Shown here: positions 11,802 to 20,688 of the stretch, one piece after another
How positions within the stretch are numbered: the first letter of the stretch is position 1
How the letters are laid out: the number at the start of each line of letters is the position of its first letter
Assembly: GCA_001602925.1 (NCBI GenBank)
Contig: LUZT01000006.1
Location: forward strand, 550,504-614,503
DNA length: 64,000 nucleotides
Direction: 5' to 3'
From: Chlorobiales bacterium Clorobi_01
Lineage (GTDB): Bacteria > Bacteroidota > Chlorobiia > Chlorobiales > Chlorobiaceae
Notes under the pieces: model-generated
What the model was told of the DNA's origin: nothing
Seen by the model: only the letters and a program-made list of their open reading frames with translations
Databases searched by the model: none
Position numbers and translations under genes: made by a program

Positions 11802-11833
11802 ATTCTTTCGAGAGTTTACCGGGTCAAAACCCT

Positions 11834-12502
11834 TCAAAGCAGGGCGTGATCCCTGAAGCTGAACCAGTCATTGTTTCCAACGATCACATGGTCGAGCAAT
11901 TCGATCTGGAGAAGGTCTCCGGCCTTTTTCAGGATCGACGTGACCTGTTTGTCGGCCTCGCTTGGCTGCACGTCGCCTGACGGATGGTTGTGCACCAGAA
12001 TGATCGAGTGAGCACTTTCGCGGATCGCCGCCTTGAATATCTCTCTCGGGTGGATGAGCGAAGCGGTGAGTGTTCCGATGGTAATGGTTTCGTGTCTCAG
12101 AATCTGGTTTTTTGTGCTCAGGAAAAGCACGAACAGATGCTCCTTTGTTTCATCCGGGATTCTTCCTTTCATGTACTCGAATACGTCACGCGCGCCCTTT
12201 ACTTTCAGGTTCATGTTGCGTGCAAAGTGCAGTCGTCGCTGAAGCTCGAAGATTGCCGCAATCTGCATTGCCTTGGCTTCGCCGATGCCCGGCGTTTTCT
12301 GCAGCTCCTGAATCGACAGGTCAGCGAGGCGTTCGAGACCGTGCTCCGAGATGAGCTTGTTGCAGGTGTCAATGATATTCAGCCCCGCTGTGCCGGAGCG
12401 GAGAATGAGCGCCAGCAGTTCCGCCGGGCTGAGGGATTCCTTGCCGGAACGGAGAAACCGCTCCCTCGGACGATTGTCGGGATCGATGTCGTGAATGCGC
12501 AT
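11834..12502 (-). CDS. radC: RadC family JAMM/MPN protein
   Basis: 222 aa from [16 protein letters not shown], chosen because AGGAAA precedes this ATG and RadC proteins normally begin this way; an open frame extends 35 codons upstream without homology. Residues ~70-110 include the helix-hairpin-helix [17 protein letters not shown]. The C-terminal domain has the metal-binding [14 protein letters not shown]. The family was named for DNA repair, but its biochemical role remains uncertain. Confidence 0.92.
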   Translation of the reverse strand: MRIHDIDPDNRPRERFLRSGKESLSPAELLALILRSGTAGLNIIDTCNKLISEHGLERLADLSIQELQKTPGIGEAKAMQIAAIFELQRRLHFARNMNLKVKGARDVFEYMKGRIPDETKEHLFVLFLSTKNQILRHETITIGTLTASLIHPREIFKAAIRESAHSIILVHNHPSGDVQPSEADKQVTSILKKAGDLLQIELLDHVIVGNNDWFSFRDHALL

Positions 12503-12582
12503 GATGTTTCCTGTCGGGGTCAGGAGTGAATAATACGCTAAAGATAAGCCTGACTGGGCGATAGATGCAAGTGGGAAGGGGA

Positions 12583-12607
12583 GTGCTGCCGACATTTTCG
12601 GCAGCAC
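12583..12607 (-). terminator. Hairpin at the end of the leuCD-cimA genes
   Basis: GTGCTGCCGA (12583-12592) and TCGGCAGCAC (12598-12607) form a perfect 10-bp stem with a 5-nt loop, 13 bp after the cimA stop. No T-tract follows on the minus strand, so it may stabilise the 3' end or work with Rho rather than act as an intrinsic terminator. Confidence 0.5.
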
Positions 12608-12619
12608 CGGAAGCCGTTT

Positions 12620-14224
12620 TCAGCTATTCAGGGCCTCGCTGGCTGGAGCCGTCGCGGCAGCTTTCGACTGGTTGTAGAACAGGTAGTAGTTGATGCTGTC
12701 GTTGAGCGCCTGAAGGCTCGCTTCGATGATGTTGGTCGAGACGCCGACCGTTCCCCAACTGTTCTGGCCGTCGCTGCTCTCGATGAGTACCCTCACCTTG
12801 GCGCTTGTACCGCTTTTCTCTTCGAGCACGCGCACTTTGTAGTCGATCAGTCTGATCACGCGAATATCCGGATAGAAGTGCAGCAGCGCCTTGCGGAGCG
12901 CCTTGTCGAGCGCGTTGACCGGGCCGTCGCCGTCCGCGACCGTCTGCTCGGTTTCATCGCCGACCACCACCTTCATCACGGCCTGATCGACCGCCTTGAT
13001 CTCCTGCCCGTTCTGGATGACCACCTTTGATTCGAGCACCTCGAAATAGGGCTTGAACTGGCCCAGCTCGCGGCGCAGAATCAGCTCGAAGGAGGCTTCA
13101 GCCCCGTCGAACTGGTAGCCCTGGTGTTCGAGCTTCTTGACGTGGTTGACCAGATTCTTGAACACTTCGCCCTTTTCCGGCAGCGAGATGCCAAGCTCCT
13201 GCGCCTTGTAGCGGATGTTGCTCTGCCCGGCCAGCTCCGAAACCAGCACGCGCTGGCGGTTGCCGACCAGCGTCGGGTCGATGTGCTCGTAGAGCGAGCT
13301 CTCCTTCATCACCGCGCTGACGTGGATGCCGCCCTTGTGCGCGAAGGCTGACTTTCCCACGAACGGCGCTTTGGTGTCGGAGGGGAGGTTCAGGATTTCA
13401 TAGACGAACTTCGACATCGAGGTCAGCGATTTCAAATCCTTGACATGGCTGAACTCCGCGCCAAGCTTGAGCATGAGGTTCGGGATGATGCTTACCAGAT
13501 TGGCGTTGCCGCACCGCTCGCCGATGCCGTTGATGGTGCCCTGCACCTGCGTCGCTCCGGCCCTGACCGCAGCGATGGAGTTGGCCACGGCAAGGTCGCC
13601 GTCGTTATGCGCGTGGATACCGACGGGCACGGCAACAATCTGCTGAACTCTTGCGATGATCTCAGCAATCTCGTGCGGTAGCGTGCCGCCGTTGGTGTCG
13701 CACAGCACGACGCGGCTCGCGCCTGCCTCGACCGCCGCCAAAATCATTCTCTCCGCAAATTCTGCATTGTCCTTCCAGCCGTCAAAAAAGTGCTCGGCGT
13801 CGAAGAATACTTCACGGCCTGACTCGACAAGAAAGCGCACCGAACGGCGGATCAGCTCGGCATTTTCATCATCCGAAATGCCGAGGCTTTTGACTGAGTG
13901 GGCTTTCCAGGTTTTTCCGAAAATGGTGAGCACCGGAGCCTCGCATCTGACCAGACCGAGCAGGTTCGGGTCGCCCTCGATATTGTCGAGCGAACGCGCC
14001 GTCGAGCCGAACGCGGTCAGTTTCGCGTGCTTCAGATCGAGCTTTTTCGCCTTGAGGAAGAACTCTTCGTCCTTCGGATTGCTGCTCGGCCAGCCGCCCT
14101 CGATGAAGTCCACACCGAACTCGTCGAGCCGCTCGGCGATCAAGAGCTTGTCCTGTACCGAAAGATTGATGTGTTCACCCTGCGTACCGTCACGCAGGGT
14201 GGTGTCATACAGTTCAATTACCAT
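12620..14224 (-). CDS. cimA: (R)-citramalate synthase
   Basis: 534 aa, LeuA/homocitrate synthase superfamily. The N-terminal HMGL-like TIM barrel starts with LYDTTLRDGTQGEHINLS and includes IHAHNDGDLAVANS (metal His residues) and GTINGIGERCGNANL. The C-terminal ~150 residues resemble the LeuA dimer/allosteric domain. The length and the DGTQGE motif match the long citramalate synthase that condenses pyruvate and acetyl-CoA. This gives 2-oxobutyrate for isoleucine after LeuCD and LeuB steps, which explains its place 8 bp behind leuD. A plain isopropylmalate synthase is less likely. Confidence 0.85.
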   Translation of the reverse strand: MVIELYDTTLRDGTQGEHINLSVQDKLLIAERLDEFGVDFIEGGWPSSNPKDEEFFLKAKKLDLKHAKLTAFGSTARSLDNIEGDPNLLGLVRCEAPVLTIFGKTWKAHSVKSLGISDDENAELIRRSVRFLVESGREVFFDAEHFFDGWKDNAEFAERMILAAVEAGASRVVLCDTNGGTLPHEIAEIIARVQQIVAVPVGIHAHNDGDLAVANSIAAVRAGATQVQGTINGIGERCGNANLVSIIPNLMLKLGAEFSHVKDLKSLTSMSKFVYEILNLPSDTKAPFVGKSAFAHKGGIHVSAVMKESSLYEHIDPTLVGNRQRVLVSELAGQSNIRYKAQELGISLPEKGEVFKNLVNHVKKLEHQGYQFDGAEASFELILRRELGQFKPYFEVLESKVVIQNGQEIKAVDQAVMKVVVGDETEQTVADGDGPVNALDKALRKALLHFYPDIRVIRLIDYKVRVLEEKSGTSAKVRVLIESSDGQNSWGTVGVSTNIIEASLQALNDSINYYLFYNQSKAAATAPASEALNS

Positions 14225-14232
14225 GCTGTTGC

Positions 14233-14805
14233 TTATGCCTCAGTCGAAGCCATGAGGTCGTTTTTCCTTGCGTATTCAAAGATGCCGCCCGCCTGCACGA
14301 TGTTGACGACGTCACCCAGCGGCCGCAGCTCGTAGGTGATGTTCTGCGTGAGGTTGGTCAGCGTGTTGTTCTCCATGTCTAGTGACAGCTCGTCGCCGGT
14401 CATGATCGACTTGTTGAGCGGCTGCGCCGTTTCGAAGGGAATAACAAAACCGCCGTCCACACAGTTGCGGTAGAAAATCCTCGCGTAGGATTCGGCGATG
14501 ATCGCTTTGGCTCCAGCGACCTTCAACGCGAAGGGCGCGTGCTCCCTCGACGAGCCGCAACCGAAGTTTGGTCCGGCGATGATGATCGAGTAGGGCGAGG
14601 CGAACTCACCCTCTTCGACGAACGGAATCTTGCCTTCCGGAAGTCCCGCCTGGTCGATCGGAACGCCGGAGAGCGCGTATTTGCCGTACATCTTCACCTC
14701 TTCCGGATCGGAGAGGCTGTAGACCAGGTGCTCGGCGGGAATGATCTGGTCGGTGTCGATATTCTTGCCGAGAACGTAGGCTTTACCCTGTATGATGGTG
14801 TCCAT
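14233..14805 (-). CDS. leuD: 3-isopropylmalate (and citramalate) isomerase small subunit
   Basis: 190 aa. Aconitase swivel domain with GKAYVLGKNIDTDQIIPAEH at the N-terminus and GPNFGCGSSREHAPFALK, the conserved substrate-binding loop. Partner of LeuC, encoded 35 bp upstream. With cimA directly downstream, the same isomerase probably serves both leucine and the citramalate route to isoleucine. Confidence 0.94.
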   Translation of the reverse strand: MDTIIQGKAYVLGKNIDTDQIIPAEHLVYSLSDPEEVKMYGKYALSGVPIDQAGLPEGKIPFVEEGEFASPYSIIIAGPNFGCGSSREHAPFALKVAGAKAIIAESYARIFYRNCVDGGFVIPFETAQPLNKSIMTGDELSLDMENNTLTNLTQNITYELRPLGDVVNIVQAGGIFEYARKNDLMASTEA

Positions 14806-14840
14806 GATGCTGTGTTTTCCTTGTCAGTTGCTTCGTTCGA

Positions 14841-16136
14841 TCAGAGGAAATCCCTCGGATCGGTGAGTTTGCCCGTTATGGCAGAGGCTGCCGCAGTCAG
14901 CGGCGAGGCCAGATAGACGCCCGCGAACTTGCTGCCCATGCGGCCAGGGAAGTTGCGGTTGGTGGTCGAAACGACGACGTCGTTGTCCACCGAGCGCCCG
15001 ACCGTGTCCGAAGGGCCGCCGAGACACGCCGCGCACGACGGCAGGGCGATGTTGCAGCCAGCCTCCTCAAAGATGTGGCGCAGTGTCTGGCCATCGTACA
15101 TCTCGGTTTCGAGCTGCGATGCCACGAGCACGGTTGCCGGGACGATGTTGGTCGTGACCGCCACCTTCTTGCCCTTGAGAATCTTCGCGGCGAGCCTGAA
15201 GTCGGTCAGCTTGCCGCCGGTGCAGGAGCCGATGTACGATTTGGTGATCGGCGTTCCGGCCACGCTGCGCACGGTGGCGCGGTTGTCCGGGCTGTGCGGC
15301 TGCGCCACGATCGGCTCCATCTTTTCGACGTTGTAGCGGTACATGCTGTGGTACTGCGCGTCGGGATCGCTCGTGAAGATTTCGTACGGCTTGCTGGTGC
15401 GTGCCTTCACGAAGGCTTCGGTGACCGCATCGGCAGCGATGATACCGTTCATGCCGCCCGCTTCGATGGCCATGTTGCAGAGCGTCATGCGTTCGTCGAT
15501 CGGCAGCGAATAGACCGCTTCGCCATCGAACTCCATGGCGCGGTAGGTCGCTCCGTCGGTGGTGATGTCGCCGAGGATCTGGAGGATCAGGTCTTTGGCC
15601 GTCAGGTACTCGGGCATCTGGCCCTCGAAGGTGAACTTCATCGAATCGGGTACCTTCTCCCAGAGCTTGCCGGTGCCGAGGATGAAGGCTGCGTCGGTGT
15701 TGCCGATGCCGGAGCCGAACATGCCGAACGCGCCCGAGGTGCAGGTGTGCGAGTCGGTGCCGAACAGCACGGTGCCGGGAAGGTTGAATCCTTCTTCGGC
15801 CAGCGCCACGTGGCAGACGCCGCGGTAACGGTCGGTGCCTACATCGTAGTAGTTCGGCAGACCCTGCTCGGCGGCGAACTGGCGCAACAGGTCGATGTTA
15901 CGGTGGGCGTGCTCGTTAGCCGTGAAGATATAGTGGTCGGGAAGCACCACTACCTTCGACGGATCCCAAACCTTGGCGTTCGGGCCGAACTCCTGCTTGA
16001 AGATATCGAAGGTCGGCGGCCCGCAGACGTCGTGCGTCAGGAGAACATCGACATTGAGCCATACGCTCTGGCCGGGATCGACGAACTTGCGGTTCGCAGC
16101 CCTGGCGAAAATTTTCTGGGTTATCGTTTGTGCCAT
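14841..16136 (-). CDS. leuC: 3-isopropylmalate (and citramalate) dehydratase large subunit
   Basis: 431 aa, archaeal/shorter LeuC type. Contains the [4Fe-4S] ligands of the aconitase family, seen in IGSCTGGKLTDFRLAA and LPSCAACLGGPSDT, plus HYIFTANEHAHRN and FGTDSHTCTSGAFG. It interconverts 2- and 3-isopropylmalate with LeuD. It follows leuB after a 166-bp gap that holds a terminator-like hairpin, so its expression may be partly separate from the ilv genes. Confidence 0.95.
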   Translation of the reverse strand: MAQTITQKIFARAANRKFVDPGQSVWLNVDVLLTHDVCGPPTFDIFKQEFGPNAKVWDPSKVVVLPDHYIFTANEHAHRNIDLLRQFAAEQGLPNYYDVGTDRYRGVCHVALAEEGFNLPGTVLFGTDSHTCTSGAFGMFGSGIGNTDAAFILGTGKLWEKVPDSMKFTFEGQMPEYLTAKDLILQILGDITTDGATYRAMEFDGEAVYSLPIDERMTLCNMAIEAGGMNGIIAADAVTEAFVKARTSKPYEIFTSDPDAQYHSMYRYNVEKMEPIVAQPHSPDNRATVRSVAGTPITKSYIGSCTGGKLTDFRLAAKILKGKKVAVTTNIVPATVLVASQLETEMYDGQTLRHIFEEAGCNIALPSCAACLGGPSDTVGRSVDNDVVVSTTNRNFPGRMGSKFAGVYLASPLTAAASAITGKLTDPRDFL

Positions 16137-16206
16137 GGTTTCAAAGATTCCGTTATCGGATATAATCCTGTCTGAATTTTTTCTTGTCCGGGCTGGCAGG
16201 CCCCGT

Positions 16207-16248
16207 CAAAAACTGAAAAGCCGGATGCTTGCAGAGCTCCGGCTTTTC
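16207..16248 (-). terminator. Internal terminator between leuB and leuC
   Basis: GAAAAGCCGG (16215-16224) and CCGGCTTTTC (16239-16248) form a perfect 10-bp stem with a 14-nt loop. On the minus strand it is followed by AGTTTTTGAC, a T-rich tail. It lies 55 bp after the leuB stop and about 80 bp before leuC, so it could separate an ilvDBHC-leuB transcript from leuCD-cimA. Confidence 0.7.
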
Positions 16249-16302
16249 TCGTCGCGGCTCACCGCCGCATGTGCTCTGTCGTTTTCTTTGCGTTGTTCGC
16301 CG

Positions 16303-17361
16303 TCAAATTCGGGCGACGATAGCCGCCGTCATTTCTGTTGTCGAAGAGATCGCCTCGCCCGCCGCGGCGATGTCGCCCGTGCGGAAGCCTGCAGCAAGCG
16401 CGCCTTCGATGGCCGCGTAAATGTCAGCCGCCACTTCGGGCCGGTTGAAGCTGTGCTCGAACATCATGGCCACCGATGCGATGGTCGCGATCGGGTTGGC
16501 CTTGTTCTGGCCCGCGATGTCGGGAGCGCTGCCGTGAATCGGTTCGTAGAGCGCGTGCTCCGAGCCGACGCTGGCCGAGGGCAACATGCCGAGGCTGCCG
16601 GTGATCATGCCGGAGATGTCGCTCAGGATGTCGCCGAAGAGGTTGCTCGTCACGATCACCTCAAACTGCTTCGGGTTGCGCACCACCTGCATTGCGGCGT
16701 TGTCAACGTACATATCGACCAGCTCGATTTCCGGGAAATCCTGGTGCACTTCATGCACGATGTTGCGCCAGAACTGCGAGACTTCAAGTACGTTGGCCTT
16801 GTCGATCGAGGTGACCTTGGCGTTGCCGCGTTTCTGTGCGTATTCGAACGCAAGCCGCGCGATGCGCTCTACCTCGTAACGCTCGTAAACCATCGTGTTC
16901 CAGCCGCGCGTTTCGTCGTAGCCTCTCGGCTGACCGAAGTAGATGCCGCCGGTCAGTTCACGGAACACCATAAAGTCAGTGCCCTGCACCACTTCAGTTT
17001 TCAGTGTCGATGATGCCACGAGAGCATCGTACACCTTCGCCGGACGCAGGTTTGCAAACAGGCCGAGCTCCTTGCGGATTTTCAGCAGGGCCGCTTCGGG
17101 CTTCTTGTCGTGCGGCAGGTTCTCCCATTTGTAGCCGCCGACGGCGCCAAGCAGCACCGCGTCGCAGTTCTTGCACGCTTCGAGCGTCTCGTCGGTCAGC
17201 ATGGAGCCGTGCACGTCATACGACGCGCCGCCGAACAGGTGCTCCTCGACCGAAACTTCAAAGCCGTGCTTTTTCGCGACGGCGTTCAGCACGTCGAGCG
17301 CACCGGCTACCACTTCGGGGCCGATGCCGTCGCCGGGGATGGAGACAATTTTATACATCAT
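16303..17361 (-). CDS. leuB: 3-isopropylmalate dehydrogenase
   Basis: 352 aa, the usual size. NAD-dependent beta-decarboxylating dehydrogenase: KIVSIPGDGIGPEV at the N-terminus, ELTGGIYFGQPRG, the conserved MYVDNAAMQ region, the metal-binding NLFGDILSDISGMI, and PIHGSAPDIAGQNKANP. It oxidises 3-isopropylmalate in leucine synthesis, and 3-methylmalate if the citramalate route runs. It begins 8 bp after ilvC; GGGAGG precedes a double ATG, and the second ATG (17358) is an equally good start. Confidence 0.95.
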   Translation of the reverse strand: MMYKIVSIPGDGIGPEVVAGALDVLNAVAKKHGFEVSVEEHLFGGASYDVHGSMLTDETLEACKNCDAVLLGAVGGYKWENLPHDKKPEAALLKIRKELGLFANLRPAKVYDALVASSTLKTEVVQGTDFMVFRELTGGIYFGQPRGYDETRGWNTMVYERYEVERIARLAFEYAQKRGNAKVTSIDKANVLEVSQFWRNIVHEVHQDFPEIELVDMYVDNAAMQVVRNPKQFEVIVTSNLFGDILSDISGMITGSLGMLPSASVGSEHALYEPIHGSAPDIAGQNKANPIATIASVAMMFEHSFNRPEVAADIYAAIEGALAAGFRTGDIAAAGEAISSTTEMTAAIVARI

Positions 17362-17369
17362 CCTCCCGC

Positions 17370-18362
17370 TTATTTCTTTTTCAGCCAGCTCATCATGCCG
17401 CGCAGCTTCGCGCCGACGACTTCGATGGGGTGGTTGCGGTTGCTCTCACGCAGCTCGTTGAGCTTATTGTAACCGGAGTTGCACTCGTCGATGAACTCTT
17501 TTGCAAAGCGGCCATCCTGCACCTCTTCGAGAATCTTTTTCATCTCGGCTTTGGCGTTGGCTGTGATAACGCGCGGGCCGCGGGTCATGCCGCCGTACTC
17601 GGCGGTGTCGCTGACCGAATAGTTCATGCGTGAAAGACCGCCTTCGTAGTAAAGGTCAACGATGAGCTTCAGTTCGTGCATGCACTCGAAATAGGCCAGT
17701 TCCGGCGGATAGCCAGCTTCGGTGAGGGTCTCGAAGCCGATCTTGATCAGCTCGGCTGATCCGCCGCACAGCACGGCCTGTTCGCCGAAGAGGTCGGTCT
17801 CGGTCTCGTCCTTGAAGTTGGTCTCGATGACACCAGCCTTGGTGCCGCCGATGCCTTTTGCCCATGCGAGCGCAATTGCCTTGGCGTCGCCGGTCGCGTC
17901 CTGGTGCACCGCGATGAGGCACGGCACGCCGTTGCCTTCGGTGTAGGTGCGGCGAACGAGGTGGCCGGGGCTTTTGGGAGCGATCATGATGACGTTCACG
18001 TCAGCCGGAGGCACGATCTGCTTGTAATGGATATTGAAGCCGTGGCCGAAAGCGAGCGTCGCGCCCGATTTCAGGTTCGGCGCGATTTCGTTGTCATAGA
18101 CGCTTTTCTGGGTCTGATCCGGCAGGAGAATCATGACGATATCGGCCCACTTGACCGCCTCGGCGACCGTATCGACTTTCAGACCGGCTTCGCGTGCCTT
18201 GGCGCAGGAGGCGCTGTCGGTCTTGAGGCCGACGCAGACGTTCATGCCGCTGTCCTTCAGGTTCAGCGCATGAGCGTGGCCCTGGCTGCCGTAGCCGAGA
18301 ATGGCGATATTCTTGTTCTGCAGTACCGCGAGATCGGCATCCTGCTCGTAATAGACATTCAT
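17370..18362 (-). CDS. ilvC: Ketol-acid reductoisomerase (NADP+)
   Basis: 330 aa class I enzyme starting [11 protein letters not shown]. An in-frame ATG two codons upstream (18368) is possible, and a longer open frame reaches 18521 but overlaps ilvH. Features: NADP-binding [18 protein letters not shown] at residues ~21-38, [20 protein letters not shown], and the C-terminal knotted domain with [12 protein letters not shown] and [12 protein letters not shown] (metal Glu). It converts acetolactate and acetohydroxybutyrate to dihydroxy acids for Val/Leu and Ile. Confidence 0.95.
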   Translation of the reverse strand: MNVYYEQDADLAVLQNKNIAILGYGSQGHAHALNLKDSGMNVCVGLKTDSASCAKAREAGLKVDTVAEAVKWADIVMILLPDQTQKSVYDNEIAPNLKSGATLAFGHGFNIHYKQIVPPADVNVIMIAPKSPGHLVRRTYTEGNGVPCLIAVHQDATGDAKAIALAWAKGIGGTKAGVIETNFKDETETDLFGEQAVLCGGSAELIKIGFETLTEAGYPPELAYFECMHELKLIVDLYYEGGLSRMNYSVSDTAEYGGMTRGPRVITANAKAEMKKILEEVQDGRFAKEFIDECNSGYNKLNELRESNRNHPIEVVGAKLRGMMSWLKKK

Positions 18363-18405
18363 TGACATATTCGTGTTGACTGGTTTTGGACGTACATAAA
18401 AAACT

Positions 18406-18885
18406 TCAGCTCTCGCCGCGATGGATGGCGACCGCGCCGGAACGGGCGAGTTCACGGATGCCGAAAGGCCTGAAAAGGTCGATGGCCGTGTTGATTTTGT
18501 CGGGTGAACCGACGAACTCAATAGTAATGGATTTTTGCTTTATATCCACGACTTTTCCCTTAAAAACATTGGCCAGCTCGAAAATCTCGTGCTGGGTGGA
18601 TTTGCTGAGTTTCAGGCTCAGAAGCAGCAGTTCGCGCTCCACGTGCGGCTGATGGGTGAGGTCGGTCACCTTGATCGTATCGACCAGACGGTTCAGTTGC
18701 TTGAGCACCTGGCTGATGATGCGGTCTTCGCCCCGCGTCACGATGGTCATGCGCGAAATTTCCGGGTCTTCGGTCTCGCCGATGGAGATGCTTTCGAGAT
18801 TGAAGCCGCGTGCGCTGAACATGGCCGCAACCCGGTTCAGCGTGCCGAACTTGTTCTCGACCAGAACGGATATAAGATGTTTCAT
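18406..18885 (-). CDS. ilvH: Acetolactate synthase small (regulatory) subunit
   Basis: 159 aa. N-terminal ACT domain: [21 protein letters not shown] followed by [15 protein letters not shown], then a second ACT-like half. It binds valine and gives feedback control to the catalytic subunit IlvB, encoded 9 bp upstream on the same strand. Confidence 0.94.
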   Translation of the reverse strand: MKHLISVLVENKFGTLNRVAAMFSARGFNLESISIGETEDPEISRMTIVTRGEDRIISQVLKQLNRLVDTIKVTDLTHQPHVERELLLLSLKLSKSTQHEIFELANVFKGKVVDIKQKSITIEFVGSPDKINTAIDLFRPFGIRELARSGAVAIHRGES

Positions 18886-18894
18886 AGAAGTAAC

Positions 18895-20616
18895 TTAAAC
18901 CATTGTTTTCGGATTCAGCCGGGCCAGCAGCATGTCGGAGATCGACCCGCCAGCAGGCACCATTGGAAAAACCATATCCTTGCGGATAACCCTGAAATCA
19001 ACCAGCACTGGCCCGTCATTGTACGCAAGCGCTTCGGTGATAGCGTTCCTGGCAGCTTCGGGATTGCTCGCCGACATCGCCTTGCAGCCAAAGGCTTCAG
19101 CAACCTTGACGAAATCGGGGTTGCTCGACGCCAGGTCGGTGAAGGTGTACTTCTCCTGATGGAACAGCTCCTGCCACTGGCGCACCATGCCGAGGTAGCT
19201 GTTGTTGATCAGGAAAATCTTGATCGGCAGTTTGTTGTAAACAGCCGTGACCAGCTCCTGGATGTTCATCATCAGACCGCCGTCGCCGCTGAAGAGCAGC
19301 ACTGGCCGGTCGGTGACGCCGAAGGCCGCGCCGATGGCTGACGGTAGGCCGAAGCCCATGGTGCCGAGTCCGCCACTCGTGATGATCGAGCGCGGCTCGG
19401 TGAACTTGTAGTACTGCGACGTCCACATCTGGTGCTGGCCGACGTCGGTGACGACCACCGCATGGCCTTTGGTCTGCTTCGAGACCTCGTCGATGACGAA
19501 CTCGGTCTTCAGCGAATCCGGCTCGATTTCGTAGTCGAGCGGGCACTGCTTGCGCCACTTCTCGATTTCGGCAATCCACGCGCTGCGATCCTCCCTCGAT
19601 TTCGGCATCGCTTCGATGAGCGAGGCGAGGAAGTCCTTCGAGTCGCCGACCACCGGCAGATCGACCTTGATGTTCTTGTCCACGTTGGTCGGATCGATGT
19701 CGTTGTGGATCTTGTACGCATGCGTGGCAAAAGTATCCACCTTGCCGGTGACGCGGTCGTCGAAGCGCGCGCCGACGGCGATCAACAGGTCACAGTTACT
19801 CACCGCCTGGTTTGCCCAGTAGGTGCCGTGCATGCCGAGCATTCCCATCGAGAGCGGATGGTCTCCGGGAAACGCGCCGAGCCCCTGCAGGGTCATGGTG
19901 ACCGGAATCTGCTGGTCGATAGCGAGCTTGCGTAGCTCTTCCGAAGCTTCAGCCGTGATGACGCCACCGCCGACGTAGAGCAGCGGGCGCTTGGCCTTGG
20001 CGATCATTTTCGCGGCCTTCTGCACCTGGTTGGCGTGGCACTTGATCGTCGGCTTGAAGCCGCGAATGTCAACGTTCTCCGGCCACTCGAACATGCATTC
20101 GGCGTTCAGCACATCTTTGGGCATATCGACCAGCACCGGGCCAGGCCGTCCGTTGGTGGCGAGGAAAAACGCCTTGCGGATGGTCGTAGCCAGCTCGCGC
20201 ACATCCTTGACGAGGAAGTTGTGCTTGGTGATCGGCCGCGTAATGCCGACAATGTCCGCTTCCTGAAAGGCGTCGTTGCCGATCAGCGAACTCGGCACCT
20301 GGCCGGTGAAAACCACCAGAGGCGTAGAGTCCATGTAGGCGTTGGCGATGCCGGTGACGGTGTTGGTCGCGCCGGGGCCGGAGGTGACCAGCACCACGCC
20401 GGGCCTGCCGGTGGCGCGGGCGTAGCCCTCGGCCATGTGGGTCGCACCCTGTTCGTGGCGCACCAGAATGTGCTCGATATCCTCGACATCGTGCAGGGTT
20501 TCGTAAACCTTCAGCAATGCCCCGCCGGGGTAGCCGAAAATGTACTCGACGTTTTCACGCCTCAGACACTCGAAAAATATTTCGGATCCGATCAGTTTCT
20601 CTCCGTTGTTATGCAT
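18895..20616 (-). CDS. ilvB: Acetolactate synthase catalytic subunit
   Basis: 573 aa TPP enzyme. N-terminal pyrimidine-binding domain with EYIFGYPGGALL and the catalytic Glu in VRHEQGATHMAEGYARA. A central FAD-binding domain follows, then the C-terminal pyrophosphate domain with LFSGDGGLMMNIQEL and NNSYLGMVRQWQ. It condenses pyruvate with pyruvate or 2-oxobutyrate. It follows ilvD after 72 bp. Confidence 0.96.
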   Translation of the reverse strand: MHNNGEKLIGSEIFFECLRRENVEYIFGYPGGALLKVYETLHDVEDIEHILVRHEQGATHMAEGYARATGRPGVVLVTSGPGATNTVTGIANAYMDSTPLVVFTGQVPSSLIGNDAFQEADIVGITRPITKHNFLVKDVRELATTIRKAFFLATNGRPGPVLVDMPKDVLNAECMFEWPENVDIRGFKPTIKCHANQVQKAAKMIAKAKRPLLYVGGGVITAEASEELRKLAIDQQIPVTMTLQGLGAFPGDHPLSMGMLGMHGTYWANQAVSNCDLLIAVGARFDDRVTGKVDTFATHAYKIHNDIDPTNVDKNIKVDLPVVGDSKDFLASLIEAMPKSREDRSAWIAEIEKWRKQCPLDYEIEPDSLKTEFVIDEVSKQTKGHAVVVTDVGQHQMWTSQYYKFTEPRSIITSGGLGTMGFGLPSAIGAAFGVTDRPVLLFSGDGGLMMNIQELVTAVYNKLPIKIFLINNSYLGMVRQWQELFHQEKYTFTDLASSNPDFVKVAEAFGCKAMSASNPEAARNAITEALAYNDGPVLVDFRVIRKDMVFPMVPAGGSISDMLLARLNPKTMV

Positions 20617-20688
20617 GGTTCAATCCTGTTGATCGATGGAAAGGCGAGTCATCCGGAAGCGCAATGGCCAGCCTCATATTCATTTCAG

